Source: a virus | Virus record (IMG/VR): IMGVR_UViG_3300031857_001125 | Location: 1 to 27,039 of that record | Strand: one strand, 5' to 3' | DNA length: 27,039 nt | In this document: piece by piece, positions 13,034-21,750 of the stretch | Layout: every line of letters starts with the position of its first letter | Position numbering within the stretch: the first letter of the stretch is position 1 | Position numbers and translations under genes: made by a program | Notes under the pieces: generated by a model | What the model saw: only the letters and a program-made list of their open reading frames with translations | Databases searched by the model: none | Told to the model about the DNA's origin: nothing

Positions 13034-13818
13034 ATTCTTTCAGGGATATCAGAAACTTCCATCATTTCAGGATTAAATTGTAGCCAGAACGATGTGTCTC
13101 CACTTGGATCTGCTTTGCCATACCTGTTTTTAACAGGAGCAACTGCAATATACCCAGGAGCATTACTTCCGACTGTACATATCAAGGCTGGTAATTGTGC
13201 TACCATTCCTTGTAACGCTGATCTAGGCTGGCACGGATTACCAGGGTAAGATTCCTTCGTGTGATGAAGGATAAGAACCGCAGCATTAGTATCTCTTGCA
13301 AGATATTTCAGTTCTTTAATTGTAGAACGCATTCCTGCGAACTCTTCACCACCATCATTAGCGATATCCATTAGGTTATCAACTACGATTAAGGTTGGTG
13401 GACAACCCCATAGTTCCTCAAAGGCAGAAACTTCTAGATCTAAATCAACCAAAGTAGGGGCTGACTCAAATGACCAGAAGATATGTCCTGAGTTTTCGTT
13501 GATTACTTTCCGTGATTCATCAACATTTTCTATGAGCATCTGTTCAGCCACGGATTGTGATTGACCAGAAATCATTGATAGCAGACGCATAGCCATTGTA
13601 TGTGCATTAGTATCTGCGCTTATGTAAAGCGTTGGAACTTTTGTCCGAAGGGCAATCGCAAGGGCAAGTGTTGATTTACCTGCCCCTGGAGTGCCAGCAA
13701 TCATAGATACCTCTGCCCGTCTAATAACAATCTTATTGATATCAAAGGTACGAAATACTGTCGGCAATGGTTCGCCACCAATATCTTTACTACCTACTGC
13801 ACGGGCTAAAGTTCTCAT
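13030..13818 (-). CDS. RecA/DnaB-like ATPase, replicative helicase
   Basis: The 262-residue protein holds a RecA-fold ATPase: Walker A AGTPGAGKST at 41-50, Walker B TLIVVDN at 142-148, and HH at 185-186 (ILHHTKE) as the downstream sensor. This resembles single-domain RepA/DnaB-like ATPases of actinophages, used as replicative helicases or helicase loaders. It lacks the N-terminal domain of full DnaB, so it may act as a loader or recombinase-like ATPase instead. The start has no clear ribosome site (GGAG is 13 bases off). It lies beside the Zn-ribbon and Cas4-like genes in the replication unit. Confidence 0.83.
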   Translation of the reverse strand: MRTLARAVGSKDIGGEPLPTVFRTFDINKIVIRRAEVSMIAGTPGAGKSTLALAIALRTKVPTLYISADTNAHTMAMRLLSMISGQSQSVAEQMLIENVDESRKVINENSGHIFWSFESAPTLVDLDLEVSAFEELWGCPPTLIVVDNLMDIANDGGEEFAGMRSTIKELKYLARDTNAAVLILHHTKESYPGNPCQPRSALQGMVAQLPALICTVGSNAPGYIAVAPVKNRYGKADPSGDTSFWLQFNPEMMEVSDIPERI

Positions 13819-13821
13819 TGT

Positions 13822-14244
13822 TTAAAACGTGCTCCATTCGGAATCAGTACGTCGGATCCATACTGGCTCACATTGATCTGGAGTACCCTTTGGTGATGGA
13901 CACATGAATGCTTTCCATGGTCCTTTAGCACCAGCACCTGTACGTTTTGTCATCTCACCATGCTTACAAGAACGACCTGATGGTCCAGTACTTGGTGTAA
14001 ATGTTTGTGTTGGGCTTGATACTGGTCTAGCACCTAGACCTTTTGCAAGGTTACCAACTGCCTCTTCATATGAAGCAGGTGCTCCCTCTACTGATGTTGC
14101 CATAGTTGAGATTAAATTCTCAGCCCCGACATCACCTAATATATGAGTCAAGTTTTGCTTGAACTCATCGGCACTATCACCAGCGATCACAAAGATGCGA
14201 CCATCTGGTAATTTACTACTAACTTGGAAGTTAGCATTAGCCAT
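13822..14244 (-). CDS. Zn-ribbon-containing hypothetical, possible ssDNA-binding protein
   Basis: The 140-residue protein has an N-terminal beta-helix section (FQVSSKLPDGRIFVIAGDS), a Pro/Ser/Thr-rich linker, and a C-terminal zinc-like CKHG ... CPSPKG ... C. The pattern CKHGEM..R.G...GPWKAFMCP is one I recall from phage DNA-replication cassettes, next to Cas4 and helicase genes. AAGGAGAAAAACA before the ATG is a strong ribosome site. A single-strand binding or recombination mediator role is an inference from position only. Confidence 0.62.
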   Translation of the reverse strand: MANANFQVSSKLPDGRIFVIAGDSADEFKQNLTHILGDVGAENLISTMATSVEGAPASYEEAVGNLAKGLGARPVSSPTQTFTPSTGPSGRSCKHGEMTKRTGAGAKGPWKAFMCPSPKGTPDQCEPVWIRRTDSEWSTF

Positions 14245-15004
14245 TGTTTTTCTCCTTTTCTGTGTATTTACCGTTCATAAACTTACAGTAGGATAGCACA
14301 CCACAACGTCCACAGTTGGACAAATTAGGCAAGAATATTTCAGCCTTACGTGCTCTATCAAATTCAGAGTAGATATGTTCTACCTCTTGAGTAGCAAGAT
14401 GTTCTAGACTCCAAGTGGTTACATGACCAGTGCGTGCATCCCAAAAACCTGCTTTGTCCACTTCAAGGCCGTCCATCTTGCGCAAAGCCCACGCATAAGT
14501 TGCAAGTTGAAGTGGGTGTCTTTGAGATGACGCCCCTGTCTTAATGTCTAAAAGGACTATCTTACCATCGTAATCCGTCATCACTCGGTCAATGGCCATC
14601 TTTACAACAGTATCTACCAAAGGAACCTCATACTGTTTTTCGATGTAGTCCTTATAGACACCCCACCCATTGGAACGAAACTCTATCCAACGTTCTAGCA
14701 TCCATAAACCTTCTCCGTACCACCAAGACATATCTTCCCTCTTGATGTATTCCCAAGCGAGCATGTCTCCGTGTAGTTCTTCATCTTCTTTTACTTGTTG
14801 AAACCAAGCATCATTCCAAATAGTTTCGGCAAACCCAGGATTTAGATCATACATCTCGGTAGCCCTATGGACAGCAGACCCACCCGTAAACCAAACAGCA
14901 TGTTTCTCAGGTACGCCTTGTAGTTTTGTTAAGTTGTATTTCCATCCGCACTCTTGATAAGTACCCAGAGCGGAATAGGATATATGTTTAGGTAATTCGT
15001 TCAT
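14237..15004 (-). CDS. Cas4/RecB-like Fe-S exonuclease
   Basis: The 255-residue protein shows the Cas4/AddB-type layout: Cys19 in YQECGWKY, GGSAVHRATEMY (His46), then AIDRVMTDYDGKIVLLDIKTG carrying the PD-(D/E)XK active site (Asp139, Asp153, Lys155), QLATYAW, and a C-terminal CGRC ... C triad (231, 234, 240). With Cys19 these would hold an Fe-S cluster. A 5' exonuclease role in recombination or end processing is usual in phages; no CRISPR array is nearby. It is the first gene of the replication unit, with AGGG upstream, after a 292-base intergenic region. Confidence 0.86.
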   Translation of the reverse strand: MNELPKHISYSALGTYQECGWKYNLTKLQGVPEKHAVWFTGGSAVHRATEMYDLNPGFAETIWNDAWFQQVKEDEELHGDMLAWEYIKREDMSWWYGEGLWMLERWIEFRSNGWGVYKDYIEKQYEVPLVDTVVKMAIDRVMTDYDGKIVLLDIKTGASSQRHPLQLATYAWALRKMDGLEVDKAGFWDARTGHVTTWSLEHLATQEVEHIYSEFDRARKAEIFLPNLSNCGRCGVLSYCKFMNGKYTEKEKNNG

Positions 15005-15296
15005 AACAGAACCCTACCACACCCTATTGGCTATCGCCAATCGAGCCCTGCCTGAACCCTGAAATTAAGAAATGCCCCCCTACCCCCCATAAAAATTATG
15101 AGTGGTCAGGGAGGCTGGTTAGGCTTTTGCCGTCACCCGTCAATTGAAGTTTCTGCCCCACGGTTTCCCGCAGGGGTAAGATATATTAAAATTATAAATC
15201 GTGCAAAACGACAAAAAGCCCCCTGTCCTAGGGTGGTTACCTTAGGTAGGGGGACTTCGTGTCTTAAAACGGCCTTTAAAGGCTATTTAGGGGTAT
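15005..15296. other. Intergenic region between lysis and replication units
   Basis: This stretch contains the terminator at 15213-15253, a short AT-rich box at 15181-15201 (TATAAT at 15191-15196 on the minus strand, without a good -35 element; TTGCAC lies on the other side), a GAAA-loop hairpin around 15155-15177 (CCCC..CGG / CCG..GGGG), and a G-rich tract on the minus strand at 15075-15088. A palindrome, GCCTTTAAAGGC, is near 15272-15283. It probably carries the promoter of the replication unit and could hold an origin, but I see no iterons. No gene is supported here. Confidence 0.55.
15213..15253 (-). terminator. Terminator after the lysis cassette
   Basis: On the minus strand the stem CCCCCT/AGGGGG (15219-15224 with 15248-15253) encloses an eight-base inner stem (CCTAAGGT with ACCCTAGG) and is followed by a T run (15213-15217). 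The structure lies 43 bases after the holin-like stop and separates structural/lysis from replication transcription. Confidence 0.85.
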
Positions 15297-15509
15297 TTAT
15301 TTGGTACCCAAGCCATACTCTTTTTCGGTCTTATCTGCCCATTTAGCCAAAGGTCCTGCTATAGAGCCGATTAGGATTGCATACTCAGGAGCAAGATCGG
15401 CAGCAAGTGCTAATCCCATAGTTACTGCTGATGCTAGAACAGCACGTAGGTAAGACTTAAAAGCAGCCTTAGTTTTCTTGCTCTTCAATTTAGCAATTAG
15501 ATCTTTCAT
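15297..15509 (-). CDS. Holin-like membrane protein, 70 aa
   Basis: I placed the start at 15509 because AAAGGA is five bases before it; the ATG two codons earlier is too close to this site. The peptide MKDLIAKLKSKK is followed by a hydrophobic segment (YLRAVLASAVTMGLALAADL) and a second weaker one (YAILIGSIAGPLAKW), ending in a charged tail. Two short membrane helices and its place directly after the CHAP endolysin fit a holin, which would time lysis by opening the membrane. It is the last gene before the terminator. Confidence 0.68.
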   Translation of the reverse strand: MKDLIAKLKSKKTKAAFKSYLRAVLASAVTMGLALAADLAPEYAILIGSIAGPLAKWADKTEKEYGLGTK

Positions 15510-15518
15510 ATCCATCCT

Positions 15519-15974
15519 TTAAGGGCGTGCAACGCCCATTACTAGGGAGTAGGCACGTTTCCTAAGATACACACCATCTCCATTTGACTGACTTCCTTTA
15601 CTGCCACTAGAGGTGTTACCCTCAATAACCGTAAGGAACTTTTTTCCATCGTTACTGGCGCATATTCCAACATGGTCAGGTTGTGCGTCACTATCGAACT
15701 GGAAGAATACTACATCACCAGGTTGAGCCTTGCCAACTGGGACTATCTTGCCTTTTTTGGTAAACCACTTAAGTCCCGCATCGCATGATGCAAATCCCTT
15801 ACGGGTCTGTGCTGCTACCTTAGATACTATCCCTGCTTTATCAAATACCCAAGATACAAACATAGCACACCAAGGTTGGTTATTAGCACCATACCATTTG
15901 CCGTACATATTATCGTTATTTTTGCCTACTTCGGTATATCCAATTTGAGATTTGGCTATATCAACTACTGTCAT
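15519..15974 (-). CDS. CHAP-domain endolysin
   Basis: The 151-residue protein has WCAMFVSWVF (Cys36), DHVGI (His101) and VIEGN (Glu/Asn near 118-120), the catalytic Cys-His-acid set of CHAP amidases/endopeptidases. It is a single-domain enzyme without a cell-wall-binding domain. It should cut peptide bonds in peptidoglycan after release through a holin; no signal peptide is seen. The start at 15974 is preferred to 15986 because GGTGG is five bases upstream and it overlaps the preceding stop as ATGA. It lies in a lysis cassette with two holin-like genes. Confidence 0.87.
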   Translation of the reverse strand: MTVVDIAKSQIGYTEVGKNNDNMYGKWYGANNQPWCAMFVSWVFDKAGIVSKVAAQTRKGFASCDAGLKWFTKKGKIVPVGKAQPGDVVFFQFDSDAQPDHVGICASNDGKKFLTVIEGNTSSGSKGSQSNGDGVYLRKRAYSLVMGVARP

Positions 15975-16102
15975 ATTGACCACCATCCATTGAAGCCAGC
16001 ATCAGGATTATCCTGTAGCCACTTCTCTCTTAGTTCATTCTGCTTAGGCCAGCATATATCATGTGGCTCACAGCCACACATCTGGCAGTTATTGTCTTCC
16101 AT
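15971..16102 (-). CDS. Cys-rich small protein in the lysis cassette, 43 aa
   Basis: The frame MEDNNCQMCGCEPHDICWP ... WWSI is intact, with Cys at 6, 9, 11 and 17 and a helical Trp/Gln-rich end. Its start overlaps the end of the upstream membrane protein and its stop overlaps the endolysin start (ATGA), so coupling with both is likely. It is too short for usual detection. It may bind zinc; function unknown. Confidence 0.6.
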   Translation of the reverse strand: MEDNNCQMCGCEPHDICWPKQNELREKWLQDNPDAGFNGWWSI

Positions 16103-16292
16103 TTTGAATCAAAATCTGGTAGAGGGTGTCTACTTTTTCCTCTAGCCTGCCAACCTGGTCACGGAGACTTGAGCCCCCATTGGGGCGAAGTTCAGATAAA
16201 TAGTGTTTAACTAAGTGTCTTACACCTATTGCTAAAGAACCTAATAATGTGGTTATGGCTACCGCAAATGCTGCCCAATCTTGTGCAGACAT
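16089..16292 (-). CDS. Holin-like membrane protein with coiled-coil tail, 67 aa
   Basis: A hydrophobic helix at about 6-25 (WAAFAVAITTLLGSLAIGV) is followed by RHLVKHYLSELRPNGGSSLRD and a Leu-rich coiled end (VGRLEEKVDTLYQILIQNG). The ELRPNGGSS..D..RLE layout is common in small actinophage proteins placed beside lysins and often annotated as holin or membrane protein. The start overlaps the stop of the tail gene by one base. Together with the 70-residue protein downstream it gives two holin candidates. Confidence 0.68.
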   Translation of the reverse strand: MSAQDWAAFAVAITTLLGSLAIGVRHLVKHYLSELRPNGGSSLRDQVGRLEEKVDTLYQILIQNGRQ

Positions 16293-18502
16293 TATAAGAC
16301 CGTTCTAACTGTGATAGTTAATAAACCGCCAAACCCATCGTAACGAGCACTAGGTGGCGTCTTACGAACAAATGAAACTTTCTCGACCAAGGCTTGAACC
16401 CTTTCTCCAGTAGTAAAGTCTTGAACATTAATAATATCTCCAGCGGCTTCTATATCTTCTAAGTTTTGGATACGCTCCCAAGCACGGCCTTCATATCCAG
16501 CCAGTACATTATATCTATCGGTTTCCACATCGAAACACCAAACAGGGAACTGAATCAACCTTTGGCGTTTAGTTGCTGGAAGAGATTTTGCCTGAAAGCC
16601 CTTGAAAGTTGGGCCAAGACTGGTATTGCTTGCGCTACGTGAGAGCGTAAATTTATAAGATATAAACTCCTGTGGTCCTTCTGGACTGTTTGTAGCAGCC
16701 TCAGGTGTACCAATAGAAGAGTTGTAAGTAATAATTGCATAAGTATTATTGCTTGAATCTACAGTTGCTATATCCATAGCACCATTAGTAAATATACCAC
16801 GGCCACGAATGAACTTATAGTTTTTAGGTTCTAGTGTTCCATAACGAATAGCACCTGTAGTTAGGTAACCATTAGATTTTTTAACACTAGGTAACTCTCT
16901 GTATACGTGTCCATCAGTAGAATTATAGGCTGTACAAAATGCTAAGTTGTCGCTAGAACCAAAAAATGCTACACCAGTAGTGTAATGTTCTGTTGCTTGG
17001 GTATATTGTAAATCATTAGCATAAGCAAATCTTAAAGATTCACCCTCTACTGAGGTACTTAAATCAATGCGGATAAGACCAGCATCTAGTGAACCAATAC
17101 CTGTAGCACACCATACGAAACGATCACGAGCAGCAAAATCATAGCAAGGCTGTGATGTTTCCACAATAAGTGGACCATAAGATATAGAACCGTCTTGGTC
17201 ATTTACAATACCAACACGGACACCCTTATTGGTTCCAATCATCATATATCCTAGGTAATAATAAATGTCATAGACAATTTCACCAGGAGGAAACTCAGCA
17301 GATACGATTGCTGAAGTCAATGTTGGCATAGAGCCAGATGTATTACTTAAAGTATACTTTTGAATAGTTGAATGTATACCATTATGCCCAGCAGTATAAA
17401 TAGCAGGACCTGAAGCAGTAATACCTGTGTAAACATAAGTACTTACAGGATTTGTATAAAGAGCAGTAGGTAGGGCAGTAGCGTTAGGAGCCAACTCGTA
17501 AATCTTATTATCGATACACATAACAATGCGGTCTTTTACATACTCTAACAGGGCATCTGTTACGGTAGTTCCTGTAACATAAAACATAGTGCTTACATCA
17601 GAAGTGTCAGCAGCATGTCCAGTCAAAGGTTTTTTGTACATATGCAACTTTGTTGCACCACCTTGAACCGAGTTAGTTACCCAAAAGGCAAATGTACCAT
17701 CATCACAGATACCATATACAGGTTCTGCTGAACCAGAGTTGTAATCAATAAAATGAGTTAAAGTGCTTTCAACACTTCCTACTGGAGATACTGCTGCAGA
17801 TGTTACGTTAGAAGCAGTTTTAGCATAGGTAAATGTTGTAGTTGTAGGCACTGTAGTAATAGTGTAAGTACCATTAAAGGTAGCATCTACACCAGTAATT
17901 ACTACTTCCATACCTACTGAAAGACCATGAGCAGCAGAGGTAGTTAATGTAGCCACGTTTGAGGTTAAGGCTTTATTACTAACAGAGGCTGTTATAGGTT
18001 GATAAACCTTATCTACATCATATCCATCATGAAGTAATACGGCATCTCTGTCACTATATCTAATAGAACGAACATGCTGACTAGGCTTGCCATTTGCTTG
18101 TAGGGCAGTAGTTATCTCATGATTTTCGTAAACATCATTTAATAAAGATACCTGTCCCTTTGTCCAAACATCTACACCTTGAGAGTCGGTAAATCTATAG
18201 TTAGTAGATTCTCCCGAGGTTGGGTCATAAAACTTAATACCAGTACCACCATGAAATGATGACTGAGAACGAATCCACCAACCAGTTAGAGATTGCTCTC
18301 CTGGTTCTTTGGAGTTGTCAAACTGGTCTTTACGATAAGGCGCAGTTTCTCTTTGATACGGATTAACATCCGTAGGTGCCAAGATGAAAGGTTCTCCACC
18401 AATAGCAACATCATAGTCTTCTGCGTTATTTATCCAAAAACCAGCAATACCAGGGTTACCAACGTTGAGGGGTAACGATTCGGTAATGTCTTTGCCAGCC
18501 AC
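16292..18502 (-). CDS. Large virion protein, probably tail or fibre base
   Basis: The 736-residue protein starts with GTG after AAGGAG and lies between fibre genes and the lysis cassette. It has repeated WWIRSQ-, YEL- and DRFVWCATG-type beta segments that look like a propeller-type fold. About 170-245 holds an Ig-like insert (AAHGLSVGMEVVITGVDATFNGTY...) rich in Thr and Val. Such proteins form part of the tail tip or base plate. No enzymatic motif was seen. The exact structural role is uncertain. Confidence 0.65.
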   Translation of the reverse strand: MAGKDITESLPLNVGNPGIAGFWINNAEDYDVAIGGEPFILAPTDVNPYQRETAPYRKDQFDNSKEPGEQSLTGWWIRSQSSFHGGTGIKFYDPTSGESTNYRFTDSQGVDVWTKGQVSLLNDVYENHEITTALQANGKPSQHVRSIRYSDRDAVLLHDGYDVDKVYQPITASVSNKALTSNVATLTTSAAHGLSVGMEVVITGVDATFNGTYTITTVPTTTTFTYAKTASNVTSAAVSPVGSVESTLTHFIDYNSGSAEPVYGICDDGTFAFWVTNSVQGGATKLHMYKKPLTGHAADTSDVSTMFYVTGTTVTDALLEYVKDRIVMCIDNKIYELAPNATALPTALYTNPVSTYVYTGITASGPAIYTAGHNGIHSTIQKYTLSNTSGSMPTLTSAIVSAEFPPGEIVYDIYYYLGYMMIGTNKGVRVGIVNDQDGSISYGPLIVETSQPCYDFAARDRFVWCATGIGSLDAGLIRIDLSTSVEGESLRFAYANDLQYTQATEHYTTGVAFFGSSDNLAFCTAYNSTDGHVYRELPSVKKSNGYLTTGAIRYGTLEPKNYKFIRGRGIFTNGAMDIATVDSSNNTYAIITYNSSIGTPEAATNSPEGPQEFISYKFTLSRSASNTSLGPTFKGFQAKSLPATKRQRLIQFPVWCFDVETDRYNVLAGYEGRAWERIQNLEDIEAAGDIINVQDFTTGERVQALVEKVSFVRKTPPSARYDGFGGLLTITVRTVL

Positions 18503-18526
18503 AGTGCTCCTTAAAGTTTAATTAAA

Positions 18527-18691
18527 TTATTCAGATACAACAGGTGCTTCAAGTGCTGCTGCTTCTTTAGCAGCCTGCTCTGCAGCGTATGCTGCTGCTG
18601 CCGCTTCACGCTCTGCAATCTCTGCTCCTGATAATGGAACATAAGATGTAGTCTTCTTCTCGCAATCGTATATAACTTTCATATTACTCAT
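18527..18691 (-). CDS. Small Ala/Glu-rich virion-associated protein, 54 aa
   Basis: GGGAGG eight bases before the ATG at 18691 supports this start, which overlaps the stop of the 114-residue gene (ATGAGTAA). The peptide begins MSNMKVIYDCEKKTTSYVP and continues as a long Ala/Glu helix (AEREAAAAAYAAEQAAKEAAA), likely a coiled-coil. Its place between fibre-associated genes suggests a tail-fibre accessory or chaperone. Function unknown. Confidence 0.65.
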   Translation of the reverse strand: MSNMKVIYDCEKKTTSYVPLSGAEIAEREAAAAAYAAEQAAKEAAALEAPVVSE

Positions 18692-19028
18692 TTACGATAG
18701 CCTCCCAATCCTTCTTGTCTTCATTCCAAGAGTACATAACGCCATCTGTAGGGTAAGCAACTGGTGCTTCCCAACGGCAAGTATCCTCATCTAGCAACCA
18801 AGAGTCATAAGGCTTTGGCGCTATAAAGGCATCTCTTACTGAGTCATAAGTAAATCCAACTCCTGCATAATTCTTTCTTATGCGGTTGTTGTATGAGGTC
18901 TGAACCCAAGTACCACCAAGACCTAAGTCATTGGCTAGGTAATCCTGTCCTCTATCCTCTGCGTTATCAGGTACAACTAATACCTGAGTAACGATATTGT
19001 TTTCATCTATCTGTGCGAAGTGTGCCAT
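18684..19028 (-). CDS. Fibre-associated small protein conserved in aquatic phages, 114 aa
   Basis: It starts MAHFAQIDENNIVTQVLVV and includes GTWVQTSYN, RKNYAGVGFTYD and PYDSWLLDEDTCRWEAP. I recall this set of segments from short proteins next to tail fibre genes in many marine and freshwater phages. It has no known enzymatic motif; a structural or fibre-assembly role is inferred. AAAGGAG precedes the ATG. Confidence 0.75.
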   Translation of the reverse strand: MAHFAQIDENNIVTQVLVVPDNAEDRGQDYLANDLGLGGTWVQTSYNNRIRKNYAGVGFTYDSVRDAFIAPKPYDSWLLDEDTCRWEAPVAYPTDGVMYSWNEDKKDWEAIVNE

Positions 19029-19037
19029 TATTCTCCT

Positions 19038-20414
19038 TTAGATTGCATATCTTATTATTACTAAACCAGAACCGCCATTAGCGCCAGGTCCACTATAGGC
19101 AGAAGCACCACCTGCACCGCCACCAGTATTTGCAAGACCTGGATTTGTTGAAACTGGACCACCTATACCATTTGCTCCTGCACCACCACCTCCAAGACCA
19201 CCTGCTCCTGCACCTGATGTTTGATTAACATTATAGGCACCGCCACCGCCTCCACCTGCATAATAGTAATTAGAACCTGATGCTTGCCCAGTTTGAGTTG
19301 CAAGAGCCATAGCGTTTATTAAAGATGAAGTACCACCGATACCGCCATCACCTGATTTAGTAAAAGTTGCTTGTGCTGGAGCAGCACCTTTACCGCCTCC
19401 ACCACCAGTTCCGCCATTTGTTGAACCTGATGCACCACCACCAGCATTACCTTGTCCTGATGTTCCAGCAAATCCAGTTGTGTCAATATCTGTACGCCCA
19501 CCACCTGAACCGCCTGTTGAACCACCTGACCTGTTATTACCGCCGTAAGAACCAGTACCACCGCCAACACAAGCAGTTAAAGAACCAAATTGTGAATTAC
19601 CTCCATTTGTTCCAGCGCCTGAAGTACTACCATTACCGCCAGCACCAACTGTCACCGTGTAATTAGTAGCAGTTAAAGATTGTGATGTAAATTCTAAAAG
19701 GCCACCTGCGCCAGCGCCAGCACTAAAATTATTACCAGTACCACCACCACCAGCAACTACTAATATGTCAGCGCTGATTGCAGTAGTCGGAGTAAATGTG
19801 CCTGAGAATGGGAACATATGGTAGTTGTAGGTACCGTCAGAGGATACGATTCCACCAGTTGCTTTAGTTGTGCTAGTTACATTTGAGATGCCGTATAGGT
19901 AGAAGGTTGAGCCTTCGTCAAAAGTTGACGATGCCGATGCGGTTAAAGTTATTGTAGTTATTGCTACATTTGATGGAGGATTGTATAAACCCGCAGTCAA
20001 ATACAAATAAGCAAGAGTAGCATTATTTTCTATAGCAGACTCAAAAGAAACTGACTTAGCATTAGTACTTGTATAGTTAGGAATATACATTTCCGAATTA
20101 GAAAAGGTGTTAGCGGTAGCATTATCGGTAGGTATATCAAACCGCTCCAAACGGGTGCCAGGGTCTGAGGTGCTTCTAGTTCCGCTTCCGTCACCCTCAA
20201 TCATTCGGGTTGAATAATAAGAACCGCTATCTCCATTAAAAGTAACATAGGCAGATGATGAAATATCGGTACCAGTTCTTGTTGACCTTGCTGACATTAC
20301 TATCTTCAAATCAGTATAAGTTTGAGGAATAGTTCCAGTTGCGGGCAGAGTGACGGATGCTGCTCCGCCTGAACCAACGGTTACACTTGTTATTAATTCC
20401 ATATTTGTACTCAT
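19038..20414 (-). CDS. Glycine-rich tail fibre / adhesin protein A
   Basis: The 458-residue protein has an N-terminal beta-sandwich head (LITSVTVGSGG..., YVTFNGDSGSYYSTR) to about 175, a linker SSDGTYNYHMFPFSG, then a long glycine-rich region from about 220 (AGGGGTGNN ... GAGAGG) ending GSGLVIIRY. This is the layout of phage adhesins whose polyglycine helices contact receptors. It is paralogous to the next protein. AGGGAGAATAACTA precedes the ATG. The glycine-rich tip probably sets host range. Confidence 0.8.
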   Translation of the reverse strand: MSTNMELITSVTVGSGGAASVTLPATGTIPQTYTDLKIVMSARSTRTGTDISSSAYVTFNGDSGSYYSTRMIEGDGSGTRSTSDPGTRLERFDIPTDNATANTFSNSEMYIPNYTSTNAKSVSFESAIENNATLAYLYLTAGLYNPPSNVAITTITLTASASSTFDEGSTFYLYGISNVTSTTKATGGIVSSDGTYNYHMFPFSGTFTPTTAISADILVVAGGGGTGNNFSAGAGAGGLLEFTSQSLTATNYTVTVGAGGNGSTSGAGTNGGNSQFGSLTACVGGGTGSYGGNNRSGGSTGGSGGGRTDIDTTGFAGTSGQGNAGGGASGSTNGGTGGGGGKGAAPAQATFTKSGDGGIGGTSSLINAMALATQTGQASGSNYYYAGGGGGGAYNVNQTSGAGAGGLGGGGAGANGIGGPVSTNPGLANTGGGAGGASAYSGPGANGGSGLVIIRYAI

Positions 20415-20427
20415 TAGTTATTCTCCC

Positions 20428-21750
20428 TTATGCCAAATATCTGATTACAATAATACCGCTACCGCCGTTGCCACCAGGATTAATATTGCTTACATTACCT
20501 GCGCCACCGCCACCAGAACCAGTACTAGATATACCACTTGTTGGATTACCTGAACCTACAACTCCTTGGCCTCCACCGCCAGAACCAGCAGCGCCAGCAG
20601 ACCCACTTTGTCCACCACCACTACCACCACCGCCGATGTAGCCAGATACTCCTAGTCCAGTTGAAGTAAGTACTGAAGACAATGCTCCCCAGTTAGTAAC
20701 TGTATTTACACCAGCACCACCTGCACCAGTTGTGCTAACTGTTGAGTTTCCTCCTGCAGCGCCTGCACCTCCACCGCCACCAGTGTTTGTCCAAGTAGCA
20801 TTATCGGAACTACCATTACCGCCATTAAAACCAGCAGTGCCAGTTCCTCCCACATAAGTTCCATTTGGATAGCCACCACCGCCCCCACCAGATGCGCCAG
20901 TTCCACCATTAACAGTTGAACCATAGCCTCCACCTATTGCTTCAGATAAAGATGCAAATTTAGATAAAGAACCATTAGAACCATCAGTAATATTTGAACT
21001 TGCTCGTGCACCAGCACCACCTGCTGCAACTAAACAAGTGTAAGATTTAGTAGTTAATGATTGAGAAGAAAATGCCCTAACTTGTCCAGCACCACCACCG
21101 CCACCTATATATGAGGCACCACCACCACCGCCACCAACTACTAATATATCTGCTGTTAATGCTTGGTTAGGGATAAAAGAACCTGATGAGGTGAAAGCGT
21201 GGTAAACATAAGTACCATCAGAGGTAACAATATTTCCACCTTGAGCCTTCTGAACCTTATCTCCTACTTGGATTCCGTAGATTGTAAAGGTTGAGCCTGC
21301 TGCATAATTGCCAGTATTCATTATGGCAGTTATTTCAGTAATAGCAGCAGTATTACGCCATAAAGTAGCAATAGCATCTGTTCCTAAAGCAGCCTGATTT
21401 GCTCTAGTTAATTGAGTTTTATAGGTTGTTGAATTTGAATAATTTTGAATATGTGTAATGCTATTGTAGTTAAATTCACTAGAACTTGTTTGTGCATTGT
21501 AGTTTATATTTGCTGCACTTTCATTATTACCTCTTGCTGAAGAAGCGGCTGAACCATTACCCGTTAAAATAGTACGAGAATAGTTAGAACCACTATCTCC
21601 ATTAAATCTTAAAGAAGGAAAATTAGCAGTTGAACCTTTTACATTTAAAACCAAAACTAAATCGGTATAGCCTTGTGGAATGCTGGAGAAGGTAACTGAT
21701 GATGCTGCGCTACCTAGTGTCTGAGATGCTATCGGTTCGTATGTACTCAT
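20428..21750 (-). CDS. Glycine-rich tail fibre / adhesin protein B
   Basis: This paralogue of the adjacent gene shares the head motif (PQGYTDL ... LRFNGDSGSNYSR), the SDGTYVYHAFTSSGSFIPN linker and the closing GSGIIVIRY. Between, the Gly-rich domain (about 205-435) differs in loops, as expected of a receptor-contact region under selection. The TAAAGGAGCATAA ribosome site precedes the ATG. It is 440 residues long. Two different tips in one virion would broaden adsorption. Confidence 0.8.
   Translation of the reverse strand: MSTYEPIASQTLGSAASSVTFSSIPQGYTDLVLVLNVKGSTANFPSLRFNGDSGSNYSRTILTGNGSAASSARGNNESAANINYNAQTSSSEFNYNSITHIQNYSNSTTYKTQLTRANQAALGTDAIATLWRNTAAITEITAIMNTGNYAAGSTFTIYGIQVGDKVQKAQGGNIVTSDGTYVYHAFTSSGSFIPNQALTADILVVGGGGGGASYIGGGGGAGQVRAFSSQSLTTKSYTCLVAAGGAGARASSNITDGSNGSLSKFASLSEAIGGGYGSTVNGGTGASGGGGGGYPNGTYVGGTGTAGFNGGNGSSDNATWTNTGGGGGAGAAGGNSTVSTTGAGGAGVNTVTNWGALSSVLTSTGLGVSGYIGGGGSGGGQSGSAGAAGSGGGGQGVVGSGNPTSGISSTGSGGGGAGNVSNINPGGNGGSGIIVIRYLA

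Noticed and set aside
14237-15004. Cas4-like gene as part of a CRISPR system
   Set aside because: No repeat-spacer array or other cas gene is visible; Cas4-like nucleases are common in phages for recombination.
19038-21750. Glycine-codon repeats as a CRISPR or diversity-generating element
   Set aside because: The repeats are irregular codon-level repeats in coding frames; no reverse transcriptase or template repeat was seen.
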